DNA from: Brachynemurus nebulosus
Taxonomy: Eukaryota > Arthropoda > Insecta > Neuroptera > Myrmeleontidae
Assembly (NCBI GenBank): GCA_035578155.1
Contig: JAPWDM010000023.1
Coordinates: 6,130,154-6,194,153 of the forward strand
Direction of reading: 5' to 3'
DNA length: 64,000 nucleotides
Each line of letters opens with the position of its first letter. The stretch's first letter is position 1. Made by a program: the position numbers and the translations under genes. Below the pieces are notes generated by a model. The model saw only the letters and a program-made list of their open reading frames with translations, was not told where the DNA came from and did not search any database. Of the stretch, positions 47,161 to 58,447 are shown one piece after another.

Positions 47161-47671
47161 CCCAAAACAGCAGGAAAAAATAATTTTTTATATTAACTGT
47201 ACTGATTTTATAGATTTTAATTACTGTACCAATTCAATCTTTTTTAACCGATCAATATGCAGACAACCAATAACTCTTACTAACAGATTCCAGTTCTCCG
47301 AACAAACGTAATTGCGGCGTACATAAAAAAAGTTGTCATTTAGAGACGTCCAACAATGTTTATACGGTTTCAGTTAACAGTTGCATATGAAAATATTGCA
47401 TTAATGCTACAACGGGGTGTATCAGTTGAAATATTCATGTCACTTACAAATTTTACAGTTTTGAAGAAGAAAATACATGACAAGAATATGGGCTAATTTC
47501 AAAGGACTATTTTATACCCTTGAATAAAAATTCCAGAGCTTTTTGATTTTATTATTTATAAGTATATCTATAATAGATACTAAAAAAGTTTGTTTGACAC
47601 AATTTGGTAAAATATGATATTTGCAGCCAGTAGGTTATAAAACAATAAAAATTATATTAACAATACATAAC
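47161..47671. other. Unannotated A+T-rich stretch
   Basis: Nothing recognised. Confidence 0.5.
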
Positions 47672-48035
47672 TATAATACCCCTGTCGCAGCATCCTGCAT
47701 AACATAGCGAATTTCCGTTTATAAAAATTAGTTTTTCTCGGAAACTAGTTGACATAGAATAATAGTTTAAAGACCTTTTTTATGTAATTTTTTCTACTCT
47801 TTTAAATGATCTAAAAAAATTTGGCAAAAATTTTTGAATAAGTGGAAATTTTGGCAAAAAACTAATTTTTTGCAAGAACAAAAACCATGTTCCTGGCATC
47901 CGACGTGTCTGGCTGAAGAACTCAACCAAGATTTTTGGACTTCCAACGTTGCCACCAAATTTCGTAAACCTAGGACATTTCGTTCGAGAGTTATCGTGCT
48001 GATACATATATACATACATACATACATACATATAT

Positions 48036-48109
<74 letters not shown>

Positions 48110-48236
48110 TTTAGTGAATATTATTTTCGGTTTCTAGGGACCTCAAAACAAATTTCTGCCATAGTCCCGGGCTCAAGTCGCGTCATGACACCTACTATAA
48201 TAGCTGAATTTCCAGAATTCTTTCTGGAAATTCGCT
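47672..48236 (-). mobile_element. Microsatellite-carrying element, copy B
   Basis: The most complete copy. It runs CCCCTGTCGCAGCATCCTGC, ATAGCGAATTTCCG, CTCGGAAACTAGTTGACATA, TGTTCCTGGCATCCGACGTG, CGAGAGTTATCGTGCTGATA, then mixed TACA/CA and a long TA run (48039-48106). After that come ATTTTAGTGAATATTATTTT, GCCATAGTCCCGGGCTC, GTCGCGTCATGAC and GGAAATTCGCTA. GCGAATTTCC occurs near both ends in opposite orientation, so the ends may be weak inverted repeats of a DNA element. Confidence 0.75.
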
Positions 48237-49547
48237 AAAAAAACGATAGTTTTAGAATTTTAAAAATTAAACAACAATGCACCAGATGTAAAATTTGGAA
48301 AATTTCCTTACTTGCCAAAAAAATCAAACAGTATATAATTATTTGTCTCAGTACTTCAAAGTTTTATTACCCTAAGTCGGATAAATAGATTGGTCATGAT
48401 AGATTTTATTTACGTGAATCATGATAGATGTATATTTGATGTGTACCGTTAGTTACCCCCACGGCTCACCTAACGGTCTATTGCCTTTATTGCCTTTTGC
48501 CCCTTCTGTTACCGCTCTCCCTTCCTGCCGACTCATTCTGCTGATTATAAACATCTTTTCACCCCTAAAAAAGGGCCGTTACGAAAATCTTGCGGGAGGC
48601 TAATAGCAAAAATATAGAAATATGTACTATGCCGGCTAAACTTGGGTCCATTACTATTGAACTGGGCCGGCCCCGCTAGGCCAAATACGACAAAATCATG
48701 ATATCAGTTATGCATTAGCATACAATACCATTTATGTACTTTTGGTATTTATGGTAATTTTCTTTTTGAATTATTAACGCAAGAATGCCTCTATCATTCC
48801 AGTTTTATTAGGAATCTGTATACAAATGTGTATGTGTGTGTGTGTCTGTTTATGTGGTTTAACTGTACATTTGTATGTAAAGGTATTGAGTTTGATTCTC
48901 GATGCCGGAGAAAGTGGTTTTGTTTTTTTGTTTTTTTCTACATACTTTGGCTTTACTGTTATTAACTACATATACTACATATTACATACAAATTGTAACT
49001 TAATTCTTCAGCACTGAACTGAACTGAACTAAACTGGCTCATGGACGGTTGATGTAAATGTGCGCAGTACATACATTGTAATATTTATCTCAGCGTACGT
49101 CCTGCTTTTTAATATTAATGAATTACAAATTATGTATAAATACTTTTTAAAAATCTTCCGTGTGATCCATTTAGACTGAAGTTCATGTAACATCAATATG
49201 TTAGGATGCACAGTTTCATACAGTGATAGGAAATTAAACAGGCACTGACAATGAGGTGAAACGCTCATTCAGATAAATTTGAGTTAAAGAGTCGAATTCA
49301 GATTAGTTAGGGAGAAAAAGTCAATTGTATGTCGTTGCTTTCTTCAGTATTGCTTACTTTTTTGTAATTATAATCACGAAATCCTTACAGATTCGTCACT
49401 CTGTCGTCACACTTTTAAGTGATTTACTCGCACTTGACCACTTTTTAATAGTCAGTGTCAGACTTTATGTAATTTAACAGACAGTGTCGTTGTCTAAAAA
49501 CTACTGGAATATATATTACTAACAAAAATAAATATTTGAATATATAT
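48237..49547. other. Unannotated stretch
   Basis: No gene recognised. There is a short GT run near 48830-48846, tandem GAACT units at 49012-49034, and a G+C-richer patch (48460-48600) whose 60-residue open frame has no family match that I recognise. Confidence 0.45.
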
Positions 49548-49549
49548 TA

Positions 49550-51189
49550 GGGTAAAAGTCCCGATTGTCGAACGGGGTTATAAGTCCGAACAGTTTTGAC
49601 ATTTATATCTTAATGAAGTTATTTCTGAAAGAAACCTCTGATAAAAAAAATTATTGTTAATAGAATGATTATTTTTCAATTTAAATTCACCTCACATTTA
49701 ATGTCTCCTCACTTAATTTAAGAAATACATATATATATCGAACAATTTTTGTTGAATTCGTGAATTTTTAATATGATGGATGATCATTATTCAAAACACA
49801 TGAGTTATAAATTGTAACATTTTTCACCGAATTTTTAAAGTTATTAGCATAATAAAAGTATACAAATAATTGTTATTAGTCCACTTAAGAGATTAGGATA
49901 GCTAAATTATATTTTATATGCGTTAAATATTATTATTTGTAGAAGTGTTTCTTTTTGGGATCCAAGTCTTAAGGTTGGGTACCCCATTTTGAGAATTATA
50001 TATTACATATCTATTTTATAAACATTTTTAATTAATTTTTGGGTTTAAAACACTTAACTAACAGTTTTTATAATTTCACTTTAATATTTTATTTATTTCA
50101 GAACGTAAAATCAATTGAAAAATAATTAATATTGAATTAAAACTTCGAAATTGAAATAAAAACGTCAGACATTTAGATTTGAAACAACATATAAATATAT
50201 ACGTCATATACTTAATTTAACAGTTTAAAAATTCATAATGGTAAAATGGATAAGTTAGAATGTACACGATGTTTTTTAAAACATCAATAGATCACACTAG
50301 ATGGCGAAAATCGTAAGTAGAGTAAGTAGAAAACGGAATCTGTATTAATTTTTTAAACGTACTTCACAGACGGAACACTTAGTGGCATTGCAAGCAATTT
50401 ATGGAAAGTTTTTCCCCGTGTATTTATGTGATAAAGATATTTTGCTTTGGCATAAGACGCCATTTTGCATGAAATATTAATTGTTTTTAAAAAGTGAATA
50501 AATATTTTAAAAAAAACATTTAATTGTAACAAATGGTAACTTTTAAGACTATCAAACATGTAAGTATTGTTTATTGACTGACATAAATATTATTTCAGTT
50601 TTTTTAACAGGGAAAAATGAACGAAAGTTGATGGAAAATTTCAAAAGTAAAAGCATATTTTTATTTTCAGAAACTCAAATTTATTAATATTAATAAATCA
50701 AAGAATCAAAGAAACTATTATATATACTTATATAGATACATCAAAAGATGTCGCTCTGTGTCTCGATATTTTAAATATTTACTATATATAATCACTGTTA
50801 TTCACTTTATACATATCAAAGTGAACTATATGTAGTTGACTTATACGTGAAAAGATGGCAGAAGATGTATATGATGTATGTCATGTATCTCATGTATCTC
50901 ATGTACAATAAATGCATGTTCTTTCTTTGGGGTCAGTATGTTGATCTTTTAAAGGGGGTTAATATATTCTGTCCGTTTTTTCATAGACGTCAACAAATTA
51001 TAAAACAAAAACATTAATAAATCAAAATTTTTGGGTTTATATTTTCTTAAAAACATATTCATTGGATTAAAAAAACTTGATTTCATGCTTAATAAGAAAA
51101 AAAATGGGTGTCTTGTGTATTTTTTAATTTTTTTAAGCTACTTTAATGATACAGCTAAAAATAGTGTTCGGTCATCGGGTCTCTTACCC
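49550..51189. mobile_element. TA-flanked element 4 (1640 bp)
   Basis: Ends are GGGTAAAAGTCCCGATTGTC and (reverse complement) GGGTAAGAGACCCGATGACC, with TA on both sides (49548-49549, 51190-51191). GTCCGAAC and GTTCGG words lie just inside the ends. The interior is A+T-rich. A 68-residue minus-strand frame near 50353-50559 shows no clear transposase motif. It belongs with elements 1-3 by end design. Confidence 0.78.
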
Positions 51190-51529
51190 TACTAACAAAT
51201 TAAAAACACATTAAAACCGAAATATTTTTAGTTCAAAATGTAAATATTGAAAAAATATCTTTTATCTAGAATTATAAAAATGTATTGTATTAGATAGTTC
51301 TTGATTATGTAATTTAATTATAGTAACTCAATTGTATAGCGCATATGGCCCTGGTTTATCGCGTGCTATCTAATAAATTTTAAAAAGAAATGAATTTTAA
51401 TGTTAAATAAAAGTAAGAAATATTTTCAAGAACTGGGAAAAACTCTAGTTACTAACTATGGAATCCTGACTTGATTTGTGTCTAACATGTACTTAACGAC
51501 TTTTATTATTTATAATATGTGAGTTAGTA

Positions 51530-51690
51530 TCACGATAAGTCCCGAATGAAACATCCGACCTTGCCGAAATTTCATGAAAACTTTGAAGGCACCAAACTCT
51601 TGGACAAGTTATTCAGTCAGGCAAATCGGCTAGTTGCATTTGAGCCTACTCCAGTACAAAAATGGCTTACTTTAATAATTTGTTTTAAAA
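51530..51690 (+). mobile_element. Fragment of the microsatellite family
   Basis: ATCACGATAAGTCCCGAATG, CCGAAATTTCATGAAAACTT and GGCACCAAACTCTTGGACAA match the central part of the family in diverged form. The open frame here (from 51546) mirrors that seen in other copies. Confidence 0.5.
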
Positions 51691-52013
51691 AAATTTATTA
51701 TTTGAAATTACACCACAAATCCAATATTACGTAGTGGTCGGTGCAAATTTAAGGGGAGGTACGTAAAATTGGAAGATCAGGGGCGTCAGTAAACTTTTGT
51801 TTCGGGGGTTGGTAAATATTATTTATCTGAATTTATTTAAAACAAAATTATCTTTAGAGACAATTTACACCTAAAATTCGGTTGTGTAGACAAAGGAAAT
51901 CGAATGTTATACTAATTGATATGAGTGACGACTCTTAGAAAACTGCCGAAAAATCAACTTCACTATCGTATTCATCAGCGTAAAAGACGCCAAATAGCGG
52001 AAGCTGACAAAAA

Positions 52014-52026
52014 TTCTAGAATATTC
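52014..52026 (+). promoter_or_regulatory. HSE-like motif 1
   Basis: TTCTAGAATATTC is a perfect three-pentamer heat-shock element (TTCnnGAAnnTTC), the site bound by trimeric HSF. It belongs to the 103-bp array. The sequence match is certain; function is inferred. Confidence 0.6.
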
Positions 52027-52116
52027 TACTCGTGAACTAGCAAATATATCAAAAAACAAACTTCACTATTGAACTGGGCACTAAAAATTAGATTAAACAG
52101 CGCATTTTGACAAAAA

Positions 52117-52129
52117 TTCTAGAATGTTC
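52117..52129 (+). promoter_or_regulatory. HSE-like motif 2
   Basis: TTCTAGAATGTTC, a perfect match to TTCnnGAAnnTTC, lies exactly 103 bp after motif 1. Confidence 0.6.
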
Positions 52130-52219
52130 TTTTCGTTAACTAACCAAGATATCGAAAAATCGATTGCACCATTTAACTGGTCATCGAATAAAAGACGGAA
52201 TAGCACATTTTGATAAATG

Positions 52220-52232
52220 TTCTAGAATATTC
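52220..52232 (+). promoter_or_regulatory. HSE-like motif 3
   Basis: TTCTAGAATATTC, a perfect match, lies 103 bp after motif 2. It is the last unit of the first orientation. Confidence 0.6.
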
Positions 52233-52353
52233 TATTCGTCAAATAGCAAAAATTGTTTGTCAAAATCGGACATTTGGTTTACATTAGTGTAGTTTCGGTT
52301 GGACAATTAAGTGGTGCAGTAGATTTTCCAATACCTTTGTTAGTTGACAAATA

Positions 52354-52366
52354 GAATATTCTAGAA
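52354..52366 (-). promoter_or_regulatory. HSE-like motif 4
   Basis: GAATATTCTAGAA, a perfect match in the opposite orientation, is the first unit of the second array. Confidence 0.6.
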
Positions 52367-52456
52367 CATTTCCCAAAATGTGTTATTTGGTCTCTTTTTT
52401 GGTAGCCAATTCAAGTGCGACGTCTGTTTTTGAATGTTTTTGCTAGTTAACGAATA

Positions 52457-52469
52457 GGATATTCCAGAA
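52457..52469 (-). promoter_or_regulatory. HSE-like motif 5 (one mismatch)
   Basis: GGATATTCCAGAA lies 103 bp after motif 4. The first pentamer core is GGA instead of GAA. Confidence 0.5.
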
Positions 52470-52559
52470 CATTTGTCAAAATGTATGATTTGACCTCTTT
52501 TTCAATGGACAATTAAATGGTACAATTGATTTTTCAATATCTTTGCTAGTTGACAAATA

Positions 52560-52572
52560 GAACGTTCTAGAA
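52560..52572 (-). promoter_or_regulatory. HSE-like motif 6
   Basis: GAACGTTCTAGAA, a perfect match, lies 103 bp after motif 5. Confidence 0.6.
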
Positions 52573-52662
52573 TTTCTGTCAAACTACACTGTTTGATCTC
52601 ATTTTTAATGAGCAATTCAACGGTAAAGTCTGTTTTTTGATATCTCTGCTAGATGCCGATTA

Positions 52663-52675
52663 AAATATTCTAGAA
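52663..52675 (-). promoter_or_regulatory. HSE-like motif 7 (one mismatch)
   Basis: AAATATTCTAGAA lies 103 bp after motif 6. The first pentamer core is AAA instead of GAA. Confidence 0.5.
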
Positions 52676-52805
52676 TTTTGCGTTACTCATCTTGCATTTG
52701 CATTTTGCATATTACGTATACAGAATATCTGCATATATATCTGCAGAGAAATTTTAAAATTTTTAAAGGCTACGAGACCCTCCGAAAATATTACCGACGG
52801 CCCTG

Positions 52806-54005
52806 ACTCTGGCTTGGTACATAAATTTTCACCAACACACACAAACAAAAACATATCTGTGAGAGGAGAACCCCACTAAATCGCTGACGTCACTACTTAA
52901 AATCGGAGTACGTACCATTGGATGGCCACTGTATTGGGAAAGCTCATCTTATAAATAATTAAGAATTATATGTATTAAGTTATTCGTCAATAACGGGTAG
53001 AAAAATCACTACACAGACAGTGTGATACTGGCCAATACCCGTCCGCTATAGTTCTATCAGACACATATGTAGTGTGAGAGTGATCATTAAAGTATTAAAT
53101 ACCTACATAACACGATGTCACTCAAACTATATGATAAACGAAACATAAAATTTAAAAACCAATCATGTGTTTTGTGTCAAGTCTCTTCTATAATTATATT
53201 CTAATTCTCTGTATCATATCTTGATGGTTCGCGGGGCGCGCGGTATGTTTATATCTGTTTTGTTTTTTGAATGTATCTGTGCGCGTGATAAATTCCAAAC
53301 CGCATTCTTTACAATGATATCGCTCACCAGAGCGGAGCTACTGTCAACACAACACAAGAAACAAGTAGGTATACCATATTTCTACATATAATAAAGAACA
53401 GTACAGTAAGTAGCTGATTTGTATATGTACGTCTTTCATATACACTTCCGGTTTTATATTCTCTATTAATTATCAGCTATTTCAAGAATTCATTAAAAAA
53501 ATTTTTTCCAGATCAAAAAATTTGTATACATATTTTCCTCTTCTTTTATTTTCGTTAAAAATGATAAAAATTTTTTGAAATATTAAATATTATTTTTAAA
53601 CTTACTGCGCGCTAAAAGACATTTCACGGGGGTACTGATTGGATATCCTTACCTGCAAAAAAAGAATAAATAAATAAATAATATTAAAAAATTTAATAAT
53701 ATGGTGTATATTCCTATATCTAGTGATGCGTAAATTGCAATGTAGCAAAACCAATATTAAGTGAATAAGACAAAAAGGATCCTTGTTAAAATATTTTCAA
53801 TTTTTCAAAAATTTCTTAAAAATTTTCTTTTACTTTTCCAAGTTTTTGAACAAGAATAAAATCAAGATTAAAACTAAAGCGACAGTTTCACACAAAATAT
53901 AACAATTTACAATATACAGTAATCATCTTATTAACAAATTAACGCTTTGCGCTTATAAGACATGTACAGCATGACAAGGTGGTTTGTCCATTAACTCTAC
54001 CATAT
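52806..54005. other. Unannotated stretch with a CpG-rich patch
   Basis: No gene recognised. About 53228-53345 is richer in CpG (GCGGGGCGCGCGGTATG, GTGCGCGTGATAA, CACCAGAGCGGAGC). It ends near AAACAAGTAGGTATACC, a possible donor, and could be a first-exon or promoter region. No start or family is recognised. Confidence 0.35.
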
Positions 54006-54009
54006 TTAA

Positions 54010-54914
54010 CCCTAGAATCATACATACTCGTCAAAACAACGAACGAACTTCTCTACCTGCTTCAATACTACAACTTGTTGGTGCCTGCTTGCTGTGAAAC
54101 TTCTGTTATCTAATTTATTTGTTATTATAACACATAAGACGTATAAATTTTGTTTATAGCTATTGTCGTTTTTTTCTTATACTGAAATAGTGTGCGTCAA
54201 AAGGACGACGATGTATGATTAACCTATATTTTTTTTTAAAGATTTTGTACTCCACATATAAAAGTTTTCCTAATTTTTCTAAAATCTATTAAAGATATGG
54301 ATGTTATAATTAATTCATTCAATGATTATGATAATGTGAAAGATGATTACAGCTGTTTGACTTATAGAGACGACATAATACTGAAGTTTTAATATATTGA
54401 ATCGAAAACTAAAGAATGTGTTTCGAATGACTTAATAAAAGATTAACAATTTATTTTGTGGGAAATATTTTAATTTTTATTATTTTTTTAGATCTTATTC
54501 GAAAAATTACTAACAAATTTTAGAAAATTTACAAATGTGCCTAATGGGGAAATAACTACATATCTATAGGACTATTTATGACTGAGAAATTTCACATTCT
54601 GTAAAGTCACACATGTCCACTGATTCATAATAGTTCATAAATTAATTATTACAATTAATGTATTTATATATTTTTTAATTTTTATAATGAAAATATGCTT
54701 TGATAAAAAGATTAAAAAAAATTAATAAATATTTACATTAAGAAATTTTTCCAAATCCAATTTTTTTAAATATTTTGTTCGCTTTTGTAGTATTGTTATG
54801 TAAAAAAAATGTTTTTTGCAAATAAACTCTAAAACTCCCCGTAAAAAGTCCATTCGTCGAAACGACGCCGATGTATGATTAACTTGACTCGTAGACCAAC
54901 GTATGATTCTAGGG
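54010..54914. mobile_element. piggyBac-type MITE, copy 2 (905 bp, inverted)
   Basis: TTAA on both sides (54006-54009, 54915-54918). Ends are CCCTAGAATCATACATACTC and (reverse complement) CCCTAGAATCATACGTTGGT. The reverse complement aligns with 35720-36641 over its whole length with moderate divergence and a few indels. The inner repeats include GATGTATGATTAA. No ORF. Confidence 0.88.
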
Positions 54915-54918
54915 TTAA

Positions 54919-56046
54919 AAGTGTTTTGTCTGTTGGATCATAAGACATGTACCACATGACACACTGAATGTTGAACTGTAAAGACTGCCCATACTTCACA
55001 TTACATGAATATTTTATTTAATAACTGCAAACGCATTTATTTATTAGAAAAATTGTAAATAAAATAATACAAAATCACGTTGAATTATCTTTTTAAAATT
55101 AAAAACTAATAAAAATAGCATTGAGGATGTATTTAGCGCATTTAGTATTCAACTTTGGGGAAACAAGGTTAGAACGTCAAAAGATCGGTCGTTGTCATGT
55201 GCTACATGTCTTACCAGCCTATTTACAACTCACTTTTTTTTTGATTGAGTGCAAAGAGTTAAAAGCTTTAATATTCAATAAAAGTAAGGAATATTTTATC
55301 CCGAGATTGTGAGAAACTCTAGCTACTGAACTAGTATACACAGGTCGAAATTTTTTAATACTATATACACAATTCTTTCCTCATTCATATTTTATTTTTA
55401 TTATTAATGCGACATAACATTTCTTTAGCACACAACCCAATGTTTTAGTTTTTGTAATCAATTTCTAGGAATTTCAGTAAATCACTGGTTTACTACGTTC
55501 TCACAAAAAAAGTTAATCATGACTCTGAATGTGGCGATTTTTTCAACTTAATTACATTTTTGTGGTTTTAAATTTCAATAAAAAAAAAAGAATGTTCACA
55601 GTTCACTAGAAATTGTGTGTCCTAGGTCATGGCCATAATATACTACGTCACAGAAAATCATACAAAACAAAGTTGGATAATTATTATTTAAAATCTTATT
55701 TATTCTTGAACCTATATAGGCCAAATCAGTTAATAAAAATGGTCTGACGTCATTAACAAATGAAACAAAGTTAAACGTATAATTTTAAGTTACTGTAGTT
55801 ATTCTAAAATATAAAAATAACAATATTATAGGCGCAAGCTAAAAAGAACTTTTTTTTATCTACATCTGCATTTATCTTTAGAAGTTTACTCACTCCCTCA
55901 TAAAAACATAATTATTTGGTTTGGTTGGTAACTATGGAAATAATACAATTTGTGTTCCCTTCACCTCAGTTTCCGGAGGTCTTTTGAGCTTGCGGCCATA
56001 ATACATACATTACAATCATGATTTATGTAACTAATTAATTAATTAA
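54919..56046. other. Unannotated A+T-rich stretch
   Basis: No gene recognised. ATAAGACATGTACCACATGA near 54941 repeats ATAAGACATGTACAGCATGA near 53955, so the piggyBac MITE sits between two short direct repeats. Confidence 0.45.
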
Positions 56047-56625
56047 TCTACTTAATAAATTTCTAACACTGACTGACTGACTTACAGATGACGCACAATC
56101 TAAACCGTTGGGTTTAGAAGAATGAAATTTTGCATAGGAGTTCCTTATGTAACGTAGGTGAGCACTAACAAAGAATCTTTGAAAATTCGTCCCCTAAGTG
56201 GGTTTAATAGGGGATGACAATTTGTATGTAAATTCGTTATTTTTGAAGTTAGTGGTATATAAAAATATGTTACTATGGCTATTAAAATAAATAATATTTT
56301 ATTTAATGAATCTTTAACTTTGACTGACAGACAACGCACAACCTTAACTGTTGGGTTCAGAACGACGAAATTAAGCACAGGAGTTATGAAAATTGGCGTT
56401 TAGGCTTCTATTGATAAATAAAAGTCAGTTGTGTAAACGTTTCTGGAAAATTATTCCCTAAGGGGTTAAAACAGAAAATGAAAGTTCGTATGGGAAATTC
56501 GTCATTTTTGAAGTTAGAAACAAGGATAGTGATTTAGGCTTTTGAAAAACATTAAAAGTGAGCAGAAAATGAGTACCCAATAAATAGATGTTGTCGATGG
56601 GAAATCCCATCGGGCATACGGCTAG
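56047..56625 (+). mobile_element. Non-autonomous Helitron, second family
   Basis: Starts TCTACTTAATAAATTTCTAA after A, continues CACTGACTGACTGACTTACA. It ends with an 8-bp perfect stem CGATGGGA-AA-TCCCATCG, then GGCATACGGCTAG before T. A CTAG 3' terminus with a nearby hairpin and AT target fits Helitron. The inside is a diverged duplication: about 56075-56260 and 56320-56515 share GACGCACAA, AACCGTTGGGTT, a GACGAAATT/GAATGAAATT word, CATAGGAGTT, and ATTTTTGAAGTTAG. No ORF. Confidence 0.75.
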
Positions 56626-56658
56626 TTTGTAAATGATTTCCTATTGATTGCATTTGAC

Positions 56659-57124
56659 ATATACCATGTCAGTTTTTTGAGAGTTGCCATTTTTATTACA
56701 ATCAAATTTGTATCATAGAAATCGTACTGGGAAAGATACTTTTCTTGGATGTAATGGTAATGTAACCAAACAGAACAATATCGGTTGAAGTAGCCTCAAG
56801 TACATACGCATATTTTTACCGCCCAACTGATAAATTAAAGAAAAATTAAAAAATTAAACTTGGGTAAAAAATTTTTTTTGCTCATTTATGTTGCTAATTA
56901 ATACATTAGATCAGTTTTATCGAAAAATTAATGTATAATAGTCTCATTTAAAAATCTACAAGTTTGTATCATAGCTCGAAAACCACAAGAGCTATAAAGC
57001 TCCTGACTATAGCAATCGGTTGCCCCCGTCGATATCTACAACTCTTATTTGAACAATTTTCCGTATAAATCAACGGTTTGGCTGTAATAAAAATGGCAAC
57101 TCTCAAAAAACTCACACGGTATAT
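56659..57124. mobile_element. MITE with 44-bp inverted repeats
   Basis: Arms at about 56659-56704 and 57081-57124 share ATATACC-TGT-AG followed by TTTTTTGAGAGTTGCCATTT and TTATTACA. The internal sequence is A+T-rich and non-coding. The target duplication is not clear (TA possible). Confidence 0.7.
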
Positions 57125-58084
57125 GTATAGAAATCAATCGTCTGATTTTAAGCGATGATATTTCATCTAAACAGGATATACTCTAGACGTGTTGATGCCA
57201 TCAACAGGGACAGATACAGTTTCCAAATCAGAAGGGGGTCATAATGATTTTTAAGTGAAACTAACGGAGTAATGAAAAATCACTCTTTTTGATGTTATCT
57301 ATGGTCCAAAGGAATCTTCAGGGACATCGTCATGTATCCACGCTTGATTTTACACGTTCAATTTTGATAAAAATGGAAAGAACAATTTTGAAAAGCCTTT
57401 TATTTACGGTTTTTAATGTGATGAAAAACGGAAGTAAAATTTATGAAAATTTCCTTTTTATCAAATCAATCTTTATGCGGAAGGGATTTGAATTAGCGAG
57501 ACTGATGGAATTAACGCCCTTTGAATGCGAACCTTTCATTTTTTCTATTGATTGAAATCCAGTTTCTAGTGGTATTGCAAAATTTCAAACTGAATTCAAG
57601 GAATCAAATTCTGACAATCCGACAGAAATCACTGTTAAGTGAAATATTATTGGGGGAATATTTACTACTAACTGCATATGTATATATACGCAGCGTTAAT
57701 TATTGTAGCAATTTAAGCTACAAAATTATAGCTTAGTTGTAGATTTCATTTCTTTCTGATAACGCTAACAAACAATATACTCGTATGTAGATGCCTGTAC
57801 TTGTATTTGTATCCTATTTACTTTCAATAGGTATAATTTTTCTAGTGTCACTCGATAATTTTACAAACATGTGCAATAACCACATAATTTTCCCACATAT
57901 GTTTTCATATTTAATAATTACAGTAAAACCTAACTATTATCAAACATAGTTGAATTTTTTTTCAATTTTTCATTTGATTAAGTAATATTAGTCGAGAACT
58001 TTAAAAGTTACAATTCGGTTTCACGACACAAACGTTATAAATAAGTAAATGAATTCCAAAATGATAAATCGAATTTGTATAAGA
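57125..58084. other. Unannotated stretch with a dispersed-repeat fragment
   Basis: About 57345-57430 (TTTGATAAAAATGGAAAG, then TTTACGGTTTTTAATG) resembles 37840-37945 and 39395-39500. The 88-residue frame at 57289 overlaps this repeat and shows no family signature. No gene. Confidence 0.45.
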
Positions 58085-58414
58085 TTAAATACTCGTGTCG
58101 CAGCATCCTGCATAACATAGCGAATTTCCGTTTATAAAAATTAGTTTTTCTCGGAAACTAGTTGACATAGAAAAAAAGTTTAAAGACCTATTTTATGTAC
58201 TTTTTTCTTCTCTTTTAAATGGTGTAAAAAAATTTCGCAAAAATTTTTGAATAAGTGGAAATTTTGGCAAAAAACTAATTTTTTGCAGGAACAAAAACCA
58301 TGCTCCTGGCATCCGACGTGTCTGGCTGACGAACTCATCCAAGGGTTTGGGACTTCCAATATTCTCACCAAGTTTCGTAAAAATTGGATACTTCGTTCGA
58401 GAGTTATCGCGCGG

Positions 58415-58447
<33 letters not shown>

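Larger units (their letters stand above)
51778..52805. mobile_element. Element carrying opposed 103-bp arrays with HSE-like motifs
   Basis: Putative ends are CAGGGGCGTCAGTAAAC and (reverse complement) CAGGGCCGTCGGTAATA, hAT-like in style. No matching 8-bp duplication was seen, so the outer limits are provisional. Inside, a unit of about 103 bp occurs three times in one orientation (roughly 51940-52255) and four times in the other (roughly 52290-52690) around a short spacer. Each unit has CTAGTTNACNAATAG, an HSE-like core, TTTGTCAAAATG and CAATTNAANTGG. Inverted arrays of this type recall Foldback-class elements. No ORF. Confidence 0.75.

Noticed and set aside
51940..52690. CRISPR array or ordinary satellite
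   Set aside because: The 103-bp spacing is regular, but the units are diverged throughout with no unique spacers, and the array flips orientation in the middle. An opposed array inside an element fits better.
51778..52805. Certain hAT assignment for the HSE-array element
   Set aside because: The ends are hAT-like, but no 8-bp target duplication is visible, so the superfamily is left open.
57289..57555. 88-residue plus-strand frame as a gene
   Set aside because: It overlaps a dispersed repeat also seen near 37850 and 39400, and no domain is recognised.
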